DNA of 6,941 nt from DASPPK01 sp041479575 (GCA_041479575.1 JBGOYH010000115.1:1-6941), one strand, 5' to 3'; positions 1 through 5,669 are shown, counted from the stretch's first letter. Program-made: numbers and translations. Notes: generated by a model from the sequence alone, not told the origin.

Positions 1-54
1 CTGACCTATACGGTCATAAGTTCCTATGATAGAAATAGCGTCAAAATCGCATGA
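1..54 (+). CDS. Possible C-terminus of an upstream gene (partial)
   Basis: From base 1 the first forward frame is open for 17 codons and ends in TGA at 52-54, reading LTYTVISSYDRNSVKIA. The other two forward frames stop within 30 bases. It ends 25 bases before the next gene, on the same strand, as expected for the previous gene of an operon. The piece is too short to assign to a family, and a chance open frame of this length is common, so the call is weak. Confidence 0.3.
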   Translation: MTYTVISSYDRNSVKIA

Positions 55-66
55 AGTGAATACGAC

Positions 67-71
67 TGAGG
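67..71 (+). promoter_or_regulatory. Ribosome binding site of the membrane protein
   Basis: GAGGT lies 8 bases before the ATG at 80. It complements the 3' end of archaeal 16S rRNA and fixes this ATG as the start. Confidence 0.5.
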
Positions 72-79
72 TCTGAAAA

Positions 80-481
80 ATGGATCCAAGCATAAAAGTC
101 GGAGTTTCCGGTTTTCTGTTGGCGATCGTCATCAATCTACTTTCGCCAGTATACCTTGATCTTGTTCCCTCTTTCTTGGTTGCAATATTGGTAATATACA
201 TTTTCAGGCTCGGAACGCTTAAAGATGGCTTGGTGGCAGCCTTCATGACTTACATCTTCACCGACGGAATTCTGAGCACCATCGCTCTAGCAATGTCGTA
301 CTTTGCGAATGAACCCTACCCATCATTTAACGTTGACATTTGGACCATGCTTTCGCCTATGGTCTCAGCGGCCACCGCTGTGATTGCGGGTTACATAGGG
401 ATACAGCTTGCTCAAAAGGGGAGACGACCGCAAGAATTGCCGCCGTTTATCCCGCCGCAGTCTTCATCTGCACAAGTGTGA
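80..481 (+). CDS. Hypothetical multi-pass membrane protein (133 aa)
   Basis: Not recognised as a named family. The protein is mostly hydrophobic, with likely membrane segments near residues 7-27, 29-43, 49-72 and 87-110. It ends in a short hydrophilic tail with KGRRP followed by a proline/serine-rich stretch (PPFIPPQSSS). The positive charge just after the last segment suggests the tail faces the cytoplasm. The ATG at 80 is supported by a GAGGT ribosome site at 67-71, 8 bases upstream. There is no signal peptide apart from the first membrane segment and no catalytic motif. It precedes the coiled-coil gene on the same strand, about 120 bases away; a TATA-like box in that gap suggests the next gene has its own promoter. 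Role unknown; a small membrane anchor or subunit is possible. Confidence 0.72.
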   Translation: MDPSIKVGVSGFLLAIVINLLSPVYLDLVPSFLVAILVIYIFRLGTLKDGLVAAFMTYIFTDGILSTIALAMSYFANEPYPSFNVDIWTMLSPMVSAATAVIAGYIGIQLAQKGRRPQELPPFIPPQSSSAQV

Positions 482-567
482 AACGAAATGTCGAAAAGGC
501 TAGAATGTCAGAGCAGAAAAGTGGAGCGTGCAAGATGATCAACAAGATGCGCGGTCTATCCCTCTGA

Positions 568-577
568 CCATAAATAC
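568..577 (+). promoter_or_regulatory. TATA-like box of the coiled-coil gene
   Basis: The stretch CCATAAATAC is AT-rich, and its centre (about 573) lies 28 bases before the ATG at 601. That is where an archaeal TATA box sits relative to a leaderless start. It would also put the alternative ATG at 583 upstream of the transcript, which decides the start of the next gene. Confidence 0.45.
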
Positions 578-600
578 CTCAAATGCACAAGGCTTTGTCT

Positions 601-1449
601 ATGGGATACCAACAACGGGCAAGGTCGCCCGGAAGCTCTGGCCGAGGACGTGGAATACCAAGACGTGAAAAGGCCAAAGCCAAGGGACAGAAACGTCGAT
701 CTGCTGGCAGTCTCATATCGGAGGAGAAAAATGTTCCGACCTCAGAAGAGATTGCGAACAGAACGCTGAACACGCTGCGTAACCTAGGGGTCCAGAGATT
801 TGCCCTTTCTCCGTTCAGTGAGCACTTAGACCGTTGGCTAGTGAACTTGAGAGACGTCCTATCCGAGTTTGAATCAAGTCTAGGTATAACCGCAGGTGAT
901 CAAATCGCAAGGGAATGTTGGCAGATACTCTCAAACGTTGAGCTTGATCTTGGAAAAAGACGAATGGAGGAGGCTTCTGTGGGGGAAGTTGTCAAGAGTC
1001 TCTCAGACAATAGAATGATACTTGAAGGGATCGAAGAAGACTATGCCACTGCAACGAAGAAGCTTGAGGGGCGGAAAGACACTGAAATGAAGCGTCTGTC
1101 TGCTAATGTCGATGGCATCACACAAGAACTGAATCGTATAACTCGGATGAAAACAGGCATCTTCGGAGCCATCTCGAAGAAGACTAAGGCACAAAGAGAG
1201 ACAGAAGCAATGCAAAGACTGAACGCCGCACAAACCGAACTCACATTAGCCGTCCAGCATTTCACTGCTGAACAAGAGAGACTGCAGGAAGAATACAGAG
1301 GAAGGAAACAGGTAGTCATGGAGCAGATTCGAGATCACGAAAAAGAGATCGAGAGCCAAGAAATCGATGGCTCTCTGGAAGCCAGACGAGCGGCATGCGA
1401 AGCTCTCATCAACGCAGTGAATTCATTTCTCCAGAGAAAAGGGCTTTAG
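601..1449 (+). CDS. Coiled-coil protein with basic N-terminal tail (282 aa), unknown function
   Basis: Family not recognised. Residues 1-35 form a tail rich in Arg, Lys, Gly and Ser (for example GRGRGIPRREKAKAKGQKRR) that looks disordered and could bind nucleic acid. Residues 45-130 look helical. Residues about 135-170 and 185-245 have the charged heptad character of a coiled coil, split by a short Gly-containing linker (TRMKTGIFGAISKKTKAQ). A last helix holds LEARRAACEALINAV. There is no membrane segment or catalytic motif. An in-frame ATG at 583 would add six residues, but it lies only about 10 bases from the TATA-like box. ATG 601 therefore fits a leaderless transcript better, and no Shine-Dalgarno precedes either. 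The gene converges on the ABC permease gene with 70 bases between stops. A scaffold or nucleic-acid-associated role is only inferred from composition. Confidence 0.75.
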   Translation: MGYQQRARSPGSSGRGRGIPRREKAKAKGQKRRSAGSLISEEKNVPTSEEIANRTLNTLRNLGVQRFALSPFSEHLDRWLVNLRDVLSEFESSLGITAGDQIARECWQILSNVELDLGKRRMEEASVGEVVKSLSDNRMILEGIEEDYATATKKLEGRKDTEMKRLSANVDGITQELNRITRMKTGIFGAISKKTKAQRETEAMQRLNAAQTELTLAVQHFTAEQERLQEEYRGRKQVVMEQIRDHEKEIESQEIDGSLEARRAACEALINAVNSFLQRKGL

Positions 1450-1519
1450 CATCATCAGACTGCTTCACGCAAAGACGTTTTGCCACATTAGTGCGCGCGC
1501 TTATCCTCGAAGTCAAGAC
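1450..1519. other. Convergent intergenic gap
   Basis: These 70 bases separate two converging genes. They hold a weak hairpin-capable sequence at 1469-1483 (GCAAA...TTTGC) followed by no T-run, and an alternating GCGCGCGC tract near 1493-1500. No convincing terminator is visible on either strand. Confidence 0.4.
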
Positions 1520-2281
1520 CTATTCTATAATCCTCTTGAAGCTTGCTGAGGCTAGGACAAACATTATCGCATCGAAAAGTGCAATAGCTGCCAAATCGAT
1601 TGGAAGGTAGGCCAAATTCCCGCTAATCATCAAGCTCCTTACAGCGTCGACTATGTAGCTCATGGGGTTAACGCGTAAAAACCACTGCAAGATGGGCGGC
1701 ATCATTTGAACAGGATATAACGCGTTGCTCGCAAAGAAGAGTGGGAAGGTTATGGCTTGGCCTATGCCCATGAATCTTTCTCTAGTCTTCATGAAAGACG
1801 CGATAAGGATTGATATTGCTGCAAAGCCTCCGGAAGCAAAGAATATTATCAGAAGAGCTGAAACAAAATATGCAATATTAGGTACAAAGCTGACTCCAAT
1901 GAGTAACGCTACTGGAACGATGATTAGGGCTTGAAATATTGCCCTAACACCTGACGCCATCGACCTGCCTATGACAATGGCGTATCTCGAGGCAGGTGTG
2001 ACTAGGAGCTTTTTCAAAATGCCTGACTCCCTTTCCCAGACGATGGTTAAACCATAGAAGATGGAGACAAAAGTTGTCGACTGTATCAGCACACCTGGAG
2101 TAATGTAGTCTGTATAAGGTATACCCCCAGTAGGTATTGCCCTGACGGCGCTCATAATGGGACCGTAGATGGCGATCCATAAGATAGGTTGAACAGCCCT
2201 AGTGTAGAGTTCTGTTCTATCGTGCTTGAGTCTCCGAAGCTCAAGTTCAATCATGACAAGCATGTTTCTCAAAGAGTCCAT
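1520..2281 (-). CDS. ABC-2 type exporter permease (DrrB-like)
   Basis: Membrane subunit of an ABC exporter, working with the ATPase encoded just upstream. The 253-residue length is typical of DrrB/NodJ-type ABC-2 permeases, which have six membrane segments. Likely segments lie near residues 31-46, 60-80, 108-130, 135-161, 166-186 and 222-246. Family features visible are a cytoplasmic element after the second segment (ERESGILKKLLVTPASRY, residues 83-100) and the motif RVNPMSYIVDAVRSL (193-207) before the last segment. ATG 2281 is preferred; a TTG directly before it adds one residue. A strong AGGAGG-type site lies inside the last codons of the ATPase gene, and the two genes are 5 bases apart, so translation is probably coupled. 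Substrate unknown: drugs, lipids and polysaccharides are all handled by relatives. Confidence 0.93.
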   Translation of the reverse strand: MDSLRNMLVMIELELRRLKHDRTELYTRAVQPILWIAIYGPIMSAVRAIPTGGIPYTDYITPGVLIQSTTFVSIFYGLTIVWERESGILKKLLVTPASRYAIVIGRSMASGVRAIFQALIIVPVALLIGVSFVPNIAYFVSALLIIFFASGGFAAISILIASFMKTRERFMGIGQAITFPLFFASNALYPVQMMPPILQWFLRVNPMSYIVDAVRSLMISGNLAYLPIDLAAIALFDAIMFVLASASFKRIIE

Positions 2282-2286
2282 CAAAT

Positions 2287-3282
2287 CTATCCCCTCCTGA
2301 TCCTGCCTCTAACTTGTCTAACCTCGCTAATTCTGCCGCCAGACTCAAGTCTGGTTCCAGCATACTTTAAGAAGACGTCATCCAAAGTCGGCTTGGTTAT
2401 AGAAATCTTCTTTACGGTAACGCAACTTACTCTCAAAACCTCCATAATATCAGGCAAAGCCGTCTCTGCGTCTTTGACGACGACGCTTAGCTCCGAATTA
2501 TCTGCGATAACATCATTAACCAAGCTCAACCTTCTAACTTTGTCCAAACAATCTTCGTTGATATTATTATCCGCGCTTAATAGAATGACTTCTCCTCCAA
2601 CAGAACGCTTGAGCTCCTCGGCAGTACCCCGCTTTGCGATCTTCCCGTCGTTGATTATAGCTATCTCATCAGCGTAGAGGTCAGCCTCATCCATATAGTG
2701 CGTATTGAAGAAGACCGTTACCCCGTATTCTTTCTTGAAAGATGTAAGTTCCTCCCAAACAGCCTTTCTAGCGGAGGGATCCAAGCCTATGGTGGGCTCG
2801 TCCAAAAACAGAATCTTGGGCTTAATTAGCATAGTGCTTGCGGTCTCAAGTCTTCTTATCATTCCACCAGAGTACGTCTTAACGAGATCGTTAGCAACTT
2901 CGCTCAACCCCATTATTTTTAAGGCATCCTTAATAATCTCTTTTCTTTTAGAAGGGGAAACGCCGTAGATTTTAGCATAGATGAGAAGATTTTCGTAGCC
3001 ACTTATATCGGTCCAGACACTCACTTCTTGGGGAACATAGCCAACAAGCCTCCTAATTTTAGCGTTCTCACGGACAACATCTAGTCCGAAAACGTAAGCT
3101 TCACCGGAAGTGGGCTTGAGCTGCGTGGTTAAGATCCTCATCAGAGTAGTTTTGCCAGCCCCGTTAGGGCCAAGCAAAGCGAAAACCCTACCAGCCCCGA
3201 TCCTCAAATCAATACCATCCAGGGCCTTTACCTTACCCTCATAAACCTTTGTTAGCCCTCTAACATCAACAGCGAACTCCAT
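2287..3282 (-). CDS. ABC exporter ATP-binding protein (DrrA-like)
   Basis: Cytoplasmic ATPase that powers the ABC-2 permease encoded next. All nucleotide-binding motifs are intact: Walker A GPNGAGKTT (residues 38-46), Q-loop GYVPQE (81-86), signature YSGGM (137-141), Walker B ILFLDEP with D161 and E162, D-loop GLDPS (166-170) and the switch histidine H195 in FNTHYMDEAD. After the ATPase domain (to about 230) comes the roughly 100-residue C-terminal domain usual in DrrA relatives, including TKPTLDDVFLKYAG (297-310), the family's late 'DVF' motif. At 331 residues it matches the family. ATG 3282 is bounded by an in-frame TGA at 3289-3291. A TATA-like box about 29 bases upstream suggests a nearly leaderless message. 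First gene of a two-gene operon. Substrate cannot be read from the sequence. Confidence 0.95.
   Translation of the reverse strand: MEFAVDVRGLTKVYEGKVKALDGIDLRIGAGRVFALLGPNGAGKTTLMRILTTQLKPTSGEAYVFGLDVVRENAKIRRLVGYVPQEVSVWTDISGYENLLIYAKIYGVSPSKRKEIIKDALKIMGLSEVANDLVKTYSGGMIRRLETASTMLIKPKILFLDEPTIGLDPSARKAVWEELTSFKKEYGVTVFFNTHYMDEADLYADEIAIINDGKIAKRGTAEELKRSVGGEVILLSADNNINEDCLDKVRRLSLVNDVIADNSELSVVVKDAETALPDIMEVLRVSCVTVKKISITKPTLDDVFLKYAGTRLESGGRISEVRQVRGRIRRG
2291..2298 (-). promoter_or_regulatory. Ribosome binding site of the permease gene
   Basis: On the minus strand AGGAGGGG ends 9 bases before the ATG at 2281. It doubles as the Arg-Arg-Gly codons at the end of the ATPase gene, a common arrangement for coupled genes. 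Confidence 0.7.
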
Positions 3283-3305
3283 ATTCCATCAAGCACTTCA
3301 GTCAA

Positions 3306-3317
3306 ACGAATAAACGG
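3306..3317 (-). promoter_or_regulatory. TATA-like promoter of the ABC operon
   Basis: On the minus strand CGTTTATTCG (centre about 3311) lies 29 bases before the ATG at 3282. This is the usual archaeal TATA distance for a leaderless or very short-leader transcript. Confidence 0.5.
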
Positions 3318-3327
3318 TTCAGAAGAA

Positions 3328-3361
3328 CCAACCACGATTTAGGTCTTTCTTTTATGGTTGG
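3328..3361. repeat. Inverted repeat upstream of the ABC promoter
   Basis: CCAACCA (3328-3334) and TGGTTGG (3355-3361) are perfect inverted 7-mers with 20 bases between them. They sit just upstream of the TATA-like box of the ABC operon. This position suits a regulator site, but the arms are short and chance is not excluded. Confidence 0.35.
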
Positions 3362-3412
3362 GCGGGCGCAAAATTAAGAGCTCCATCGCACCGTTGTCGA
3401 GGAAGCCCTAAC

Positions 3413-3435
3413 GCGCGCTGGCCTGTCCCGAAATT
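3413..3435 (+). repeat. Direct repeat copy A (solo insertion-sequence end?)
   Basis: The sequence GCGCGC, a short spacer and CCTGTCCCGAAATT recurs at 4273-4298. TGTCCCGAAATT (3424-3435) is an exact 12-base match, and GCGCGC lies a similar distance before it in both. At the other copy this sequence is the 3' edge of the transposase gene, so copy A may be the remaining end of a related element. No transposase sequence follows it here. Confidence 0.5.
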
Positions 3436-3460
3436 GGTGTAAAATGGTATTTATTCTTCT

Positions 3461-3502
3461 TTTGCCTTTTTATGCTCAATTTGAGCTTGTTTGATAGGCA
3501 AA
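3461..3502 (+). repeat. Nested inverted repeats (possible structured RNA)
   Basis: TTTGCCT (3461-3467) pairs with AGGCAAA (3496-3502). Inside it GCTCAA (3474-3479) pairs with TTGAGC (3481-3486) around a single base, which would have to open into a larger loop. A palindrome and T-run follow 15 bases later. The same bases could fold in RNA from either strand, but only the plus strand gives a T-run. No protein is encoded here and no known RNA family is recognised. Confidence 0.35.
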
Positions 3503-3516
3503 TCTTGGCAGTTTTG

Positions 3517-3535
3517 AGGGCTGCAGCCCTTTTTT
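3517..3535 (+). terminator. Palindrome plus T-run, terminator-like on the plus strand
   Basis: AGGGCTGCAGCCCT (3517-3530) is a perfect 14-base palindrome, followed directly on the plus strand by a T-run to 3535. The orientation is odd: both flanking genes are on the minus strand, where the palindrome is preceded by A's rather than followed by T's. If used, it would end a plus-strand transcript arising in this intergenic region. Confidence 0.4.
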
Positions 3536-3611
3536 GCTTCTTTGTAGTAACCGCCCTTCCGAATGCAAGGCACACGGACAAACCTCATGTTTTACATTTA
3601 GCAAGGTTCAG

Positions 3612-4172
3612 CTAAAGCCTTAGTTTTTCTTCTAATTGTCTAACGAGTGGTGGAGGGAATTTTCTCTCTTCTACTAATGCAATAAGCTTCTTTAGTTCTT
3701 TCTTTGCCGTTTCATGCAGTTGCTTTGTAACCCAACCTTTCTTCAATGCATCTTCTAGCTCTTCTTCGTCAAGAACCTTGTATCTGAGGTCAGGAGCAAC
3801 CCATAGGTCAAGAAACAAATCAGTAATCTCTACAACACCGCCCTCTAACAGGCGAGGAGGAGTAATAATATCGCAATAGTATCCAGTATGTTGCCCATCC
3901 AAGTCCCTTATCTTGCCAACACTAAACCACTCTCTCATCATATCAAAATACACAATCTGATAACCAGATGCTAACACAACTTTTCCATCAAAAACAACTG
4001 AATTGGCTGAACTAATCCGAGACCTGCCGACAATGACTCGTTCTGATCTAAAAACCAAATCGTCATACAAATCCAACACATTATCAGGCAATCTAACGTA
4101 TCGCGTGTGAAACCTCATCTGCTGTCCTTCAAAGAGGCTCAAATAGTCTTCAACATAAAACGCTTTCGCCAA
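3612..4172 (-). CDS. DUF402 domain protein (186 aa)
   Basis: Matches the DUF402 family, small beta-barrel proteins that include metal-dependent nucleoside di-/triphosphate phosphatases and the C-terminal part of archaeal FAU-1 RNA-binding proteins. Visible family features, in order, are basic FHTRYVRLP near residues 21-29, GYYCDIITPP (97-106), VVEITDLFLDLWVAPD (113-128) and VLDEEELEDALKKGWV (133-148), the acidic run typical of the family. The family's acidic residues bind divalent metal; here D101, D118, D122 and the DEEE run are present. The FAU-1 N-terminal half is absent, so this is a stand-alone domain. The start is TTG 4172, with an in-frame TGA at 4179-4181; ATG at residue 19 is the alternative. 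No Shine-Dalgarno is seen, but a TATA-like box lies 28 bases upstream. Nucleotide phosphatase or RNA-related activity is inferred from family only. Confidence 0.85.
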   Translation of the reverse strand: MAKAFYVEDYLSLFEGQQMRFHTRYVRLPDNVLDLYDDLVFRSERVIVGRSRISSANSVVFDGKVVLASGYQIVYFDMMREWFSVGKIRDLDGQHTGYYCDIITPPRLLEGGVVEITDLFLDLWVAPDLRYKVLDEEELEDALKKGWVTKQLHETAKKELKKLIALVEERKFPPPLVRQLEEKLRL

Positions 4173-4195
4173 GGAAGCTCAAGCAATATCAAACC

Positions 4196-4204
4196 TGATA
4201 AATC
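4196..4204 (-). promoter_or_regulatory. TATA-like box of the DUF402 gene
   Basis: Minus-strand ATTTATCAG, centred about 28 bases before the TTG at 4172, fits an archaeal TATA box for a leaderless transcript. It agrees with the absence of a Shine-Dalgarno before this start. Confidence 0.4.
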
Positions 4205-4272
4205 AATTCTTTTGACTTCGCGCCCTTTAACAACTAAAAGGCGGTCGGTTTGCGAGTACTCTGGACGTTTGA

Positions 4273-4298
4273 GCGCGCAGCTGCCTTGTCCCGAAATT
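4273..4298 (+). repeat. Direct repeat copy B / 3' end of the insertion sequence
   Basis: GCGCGC, a spacer and CCTTGTCCCGAAATT resemble the copy at 3413-3435, with TGTCCCGAAATT identical (4287-4298). The transposase stop codon (4297-4299) overlaps its last two bases, so the element end must lie within a few bases of the stop, at about 4284-4287. CTTGTCCCG also occurs in the same orientation at 5283-5291, in the transposase's upstream coding extension. Confidence 0.5.
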
Positions 4299-5220
4299 AC
4301 GTGTTGAAGTAAGTTGGTGAGACTGCTTTGTCTGGTCTTCCAAGATTTTCAGCTGCTTCCCTGTTCAGAACCAGGCACAATAGGCTGTAAAGCGCGTAGC
4401 AGGCCACATTCTTCAAGCCCCTAACCTTGTTAATGACTAAACTGTACCGAGTTTTCAGAAAGCTGTAAACCGCCTCTATGGACGGTCTCTTGTGATACTT
4501 CTTCTTCAGGTCTTCTGGCCCATGAGTCCTGAACTTCTTGTCTACTCTAAGGAGCCCTTTGACACCGTGTTTCTGGTTTGCCGGGTAAGGAATCACTGTT
4601 TCCTCAACAGCCCTTCTGATTTTGCAGTCGCTGTACTGGCTGTCAGCTATCACACTCCTCAATCTAGCCGCAGACTGTTTGAGAGTCCACTTCGTCTTCT
4701 CTAGCATGCTCAGCGAGTGTTTCTTCTCGTTCTGGTTGGCGGAAGCAAAAGTGCAAGTCAACGGAAGCATGGTTTTTGAATCAATGGATAAATGTAGCTT
4801 GTAGCCTAAGCTGAAGGTTTTGCCTGCTCTTCCAACCCTGGCTTCCATGTCAGAATAGCCTTTCTGGTTATCCAATGGATTCCGTGTGCTCCAAGCCTTA
4901 ATGAACGAAGCGTCAAAAACAACATCAACTTCTTTTGCGTCGTTTTGTTTCAAGAGTTTAATGACTTTCTCTTCTATTATGCGGGTAAGTTTGTCTTCTC
5001 CAACCTTTCGACTGAACCTGCTTAGAACGCTTCTAGGATACGCTGTTTCCCTTTTCTTTATCAGGCACAGTTTTCTGAGTCGTGGATCCACGTCAAGCAG
5101 TCTGGTCATTTCTCTTAGACTGCGAACACCCTTCATGCGCATGACGATGAAAGATCTGAAGAGCCCTAATGGGCTTCTAGGAGGCCTTCCCGGGCCTGAA
5201 GTGCGAAAACAACCGTGCAC
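4297..5220 (-). CDS. DDE transposase, IS4/IS5 superfamily
   Basis: Cuts and rejoins the ends of its insertion sequence. The RNase H-like catalytic core is intact. Numbered from the GTG at 5220, the acidic triad is D103 (VVFDASF), D193 (SVIADSQYSD) and E249 (KRPSIEAVYSFLK), with a lysine seven residues after the glutamate, as in IS5-type enzymes. The N-terminal part (GRPPRSPLGLFRSFIVMRMKG, split here as residues 10-15 and 16-31) is the helical domain common in this superfamily. From GTG 5220 the protein is 307 residues, but the reading frame stays open for 26 codons upstream to an in-frame TGA (5299-5301). Those codons (EHETLETLF, RNVDLSFAQ) look like the true N-terminus, yet contain no ATG, GTG or TTG. 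A near-perfect Shine-Dalgarno sits just before them. The copy may be impaired at initiation though its core is intact. Confidence 0.88.
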   Translation of the reverse strand: MHGCFRTSGPGRPPRSPLGLFRSFIVMRMKGVRSLREMTRLLDVDPRLRKLCLIKKRETAYPRSVLSRFSRKVGEDKLTRIIEEKVIKLLKQNDAKEVDVVFDASFIKAWSTRNPLDNQKGYSDMEARVGRAGKTFSLGYKLHLSIDSKTMLPLTCTFASANQNEKKHSLSMLEKTKWTLKQSAARLRSVIADSQYSDCKIRRAVEETVIPYPANQKHGVKGLLRVDKKFRTHGPEDLKKKYHKRPSIEAVYSFLKTRYSLVINKVRGLKNVACYALYSLLCLVLNREAAENLGRPDKAVSPTYFNT

Positions 5221-5298
5221 AACGTCTTGAGCAAAACTTAAGTCTACGTTTCTGAACAGGGTCTCAAGGGTCTCGTGTTCATCTTGTCCCGCTAGGAT
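5221..5298 (-). pseudogene. N-terminal coding extension of the transposase lacking a standard start
   Basis: In frame with the transposase, 26 codons run from ATC at 5296-5298 down to GTG 5220, encoding ILAGQDEHE, TLETLFRNV and DLSFAQDV in order. None is ATG, GTG or TTG. An ATG at 5278-5280 on the minus strand is in another frame and gives only 12 residues. ATC could be a mutated ATG, or one base may have been gained or lost in the GGGACAAG stretch. Initiation at ATC or at GTG 5220 are the remaining options. Confidence 0.5.
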
Positions 5299-5303
5299 TC
5301 ACC

Positions 5304-5312
5304 TCCTAAGCT
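5304..5312 (-). promoter_or_regulatory. Near-perfect Shine-Dalgarno before the transposase frame
   Basis: Minus-strand AGGAGGTGA matches the complement of the 16S rRNA 3' end. The first in-frame codon after the upstream stop is ATC, 5 bases on; no standard start in the transposase frame follows for 26 codons. Confidence 0.6.
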
Positions 5313-5427
5313 TGAACGTAAGCCATAAAATACGAGAGAATGCAAAAAAACTTCTAGTTACAATTCAAGAGATTCCCCAAAATATCTAGAGATCCCATAT
5401 GGGGACGTGCAAACCTTCTGCAAATCT

Positions 5428-5448
5428 AGTGCGGGGATGGGATTTGAA
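5428..5448 (-). other. tRNA 3'-end-like fragment (possible attachment-site scar)
   Basis: On the minus strand the sequence reads TTCAAATCCC, then ATCCCCGCAC, then TA. This resembles a tRNA from the T-loop (TTCAAATC) through T-stem and acceptor (CCCCGCA), ending in CTA where an encoded CCA would be. The partner 5' acceptor GCGGGGA is absent within several hundred bases upstream. The base before TTC is A instead of the universal G, and the T-stem does not fully pair. Only the 3' segment is therefore present, as in the att copies left by elements that integrate in tRNA genes. GGGATTTGAATCCC is also a simple inverted repeat, so coincidence is possible. Confidence 0.3.
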
Positions 5449-5450
5449 TC

Positions 5451-5471
5451 CCGATATTTAAACCGATATTT
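5451..5471. repeat. Short tandem repeat CCGATATTT x2
   Basis: CCGATATTT occurs at 5451-5459 and 5463-5471, separated by AAA. It adjoins the tRNA-like block. Only two copies are present; meaning unknown. Confidence 0.4.
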
Positions 5472-5669
5472 TCCTCTAGTCATATCTGTCGACTTCACTA
5501 GTCCTAGGTGAGAAATTTAAACGAGATAAGTCACGTATCCCGGGCTACCAACTCACTATTTCGAGAGTTATTCGGGCAATCTTTGCGCTTTTCTAGATTG
5601 CTAGTGCCTTCTGCTCGCCTAAACAGTTCTTTCAAAGCATTTCCTAAGATTTTGCTGATATTTATCATT

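Larger units (their letters stand above)
3283..3611. other. Intergenic region between the ABC operon and the DUF402 gene
   Basis: These 329 bases contain no supportable gene. From left to right they hold the ABC promoter, an inverted repeat, one copy of the TGTCCCGAAATT sequence found at the end of the insertion sequence, a set of nested inverted repeats (3461-3502), and a perfect palindrome followed by a T-run (3517-3535). Confidence 0.6.
4284..5410 (-). mobile_element. Insertion sequence, IS4/IS5-like DDE family (edges approximate)
   Basis: One transposase gene with its stop almost at the left edge is typical of a compact insertion sequence. The left end is taken at the CTTGTCCCGAAATT sequence. 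The right end is uncertain. Reading inward on the minus strand from 5410, GCACGTCCCCATAT is an imperfect match to GCCTTGTCCCGAAAT (GTCCC and parts of the flanks shared) and may be the partner inverted repeat, giving an element of about 1.1 kb. No clean target duplication was found. If this right end is wrong, the element still includes 4284 to about 5312. Confidence 0.5.
5301..5669. other. Gene-poor region right of the transposase
   Basis: Apart from the insertion-sequence leader, no supportable gene is seen. It holds an AT-rich stretch at 5323-5332 that could be a TATA box, a tRNA-3'-end-like block at 5428-5448, two copies of CCGATATTT 12 bases apart (5451-5471), and many CTAG tetramers. A plus-strand open frame from 5508 runs into the antisense of the next gene and has no family features. 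Confidence 0.5.

Noticed and set aside
340..567. Plus-strand open frame of 75 codons
   Set aside because: Mostly overlaps the membrane-protein gene in another frame and has no ribosome site or domain character.
583..600. ATG at 583 as start of the coiled-coil gene
   Set aside because: It is only about 10 bases after the TATA-like box; ATG 601 fits the promoter distance. It would add six residues, so it remains possible if that box is not used.
1003..1319. Two minus-strand frames (76 and 92 codons)
   Set aside because: Antisense shadows of the coiled-coil gene, rich in Ser/Cys/Phe as expected from reversed Lys/Glu codons.
1469..1483. Terminator between the converging genes
   Set aside because: Only a 5-base stem and no T-run after it.
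2189..2968. Plus-strand frames of 162 and 87 codons
   Set aside because: Antisense to the ABC ATPase and permease genes, whose motifs are all intact on the other strand.
4886..5230. Plus-strand frame of 114 codons
   Set aside because: Antisense to the N-terminal half of the transposase.
5283..5291. CTTGTCCCG as the right inverted repeat of the insertion sequence
   Set aside because: It is in the same orientation as the left end, not inverted, and lies inside the transposase coding extension.
5428..5620. Complete tRNA gene on the minus strand, possibly with introns
   Set aside because: GTTGGTAG near 5552-5559 resembles a D-arm, but no GCGGGGA-type 5' acceptor, anticodon arm or full T-stem can be assembled.
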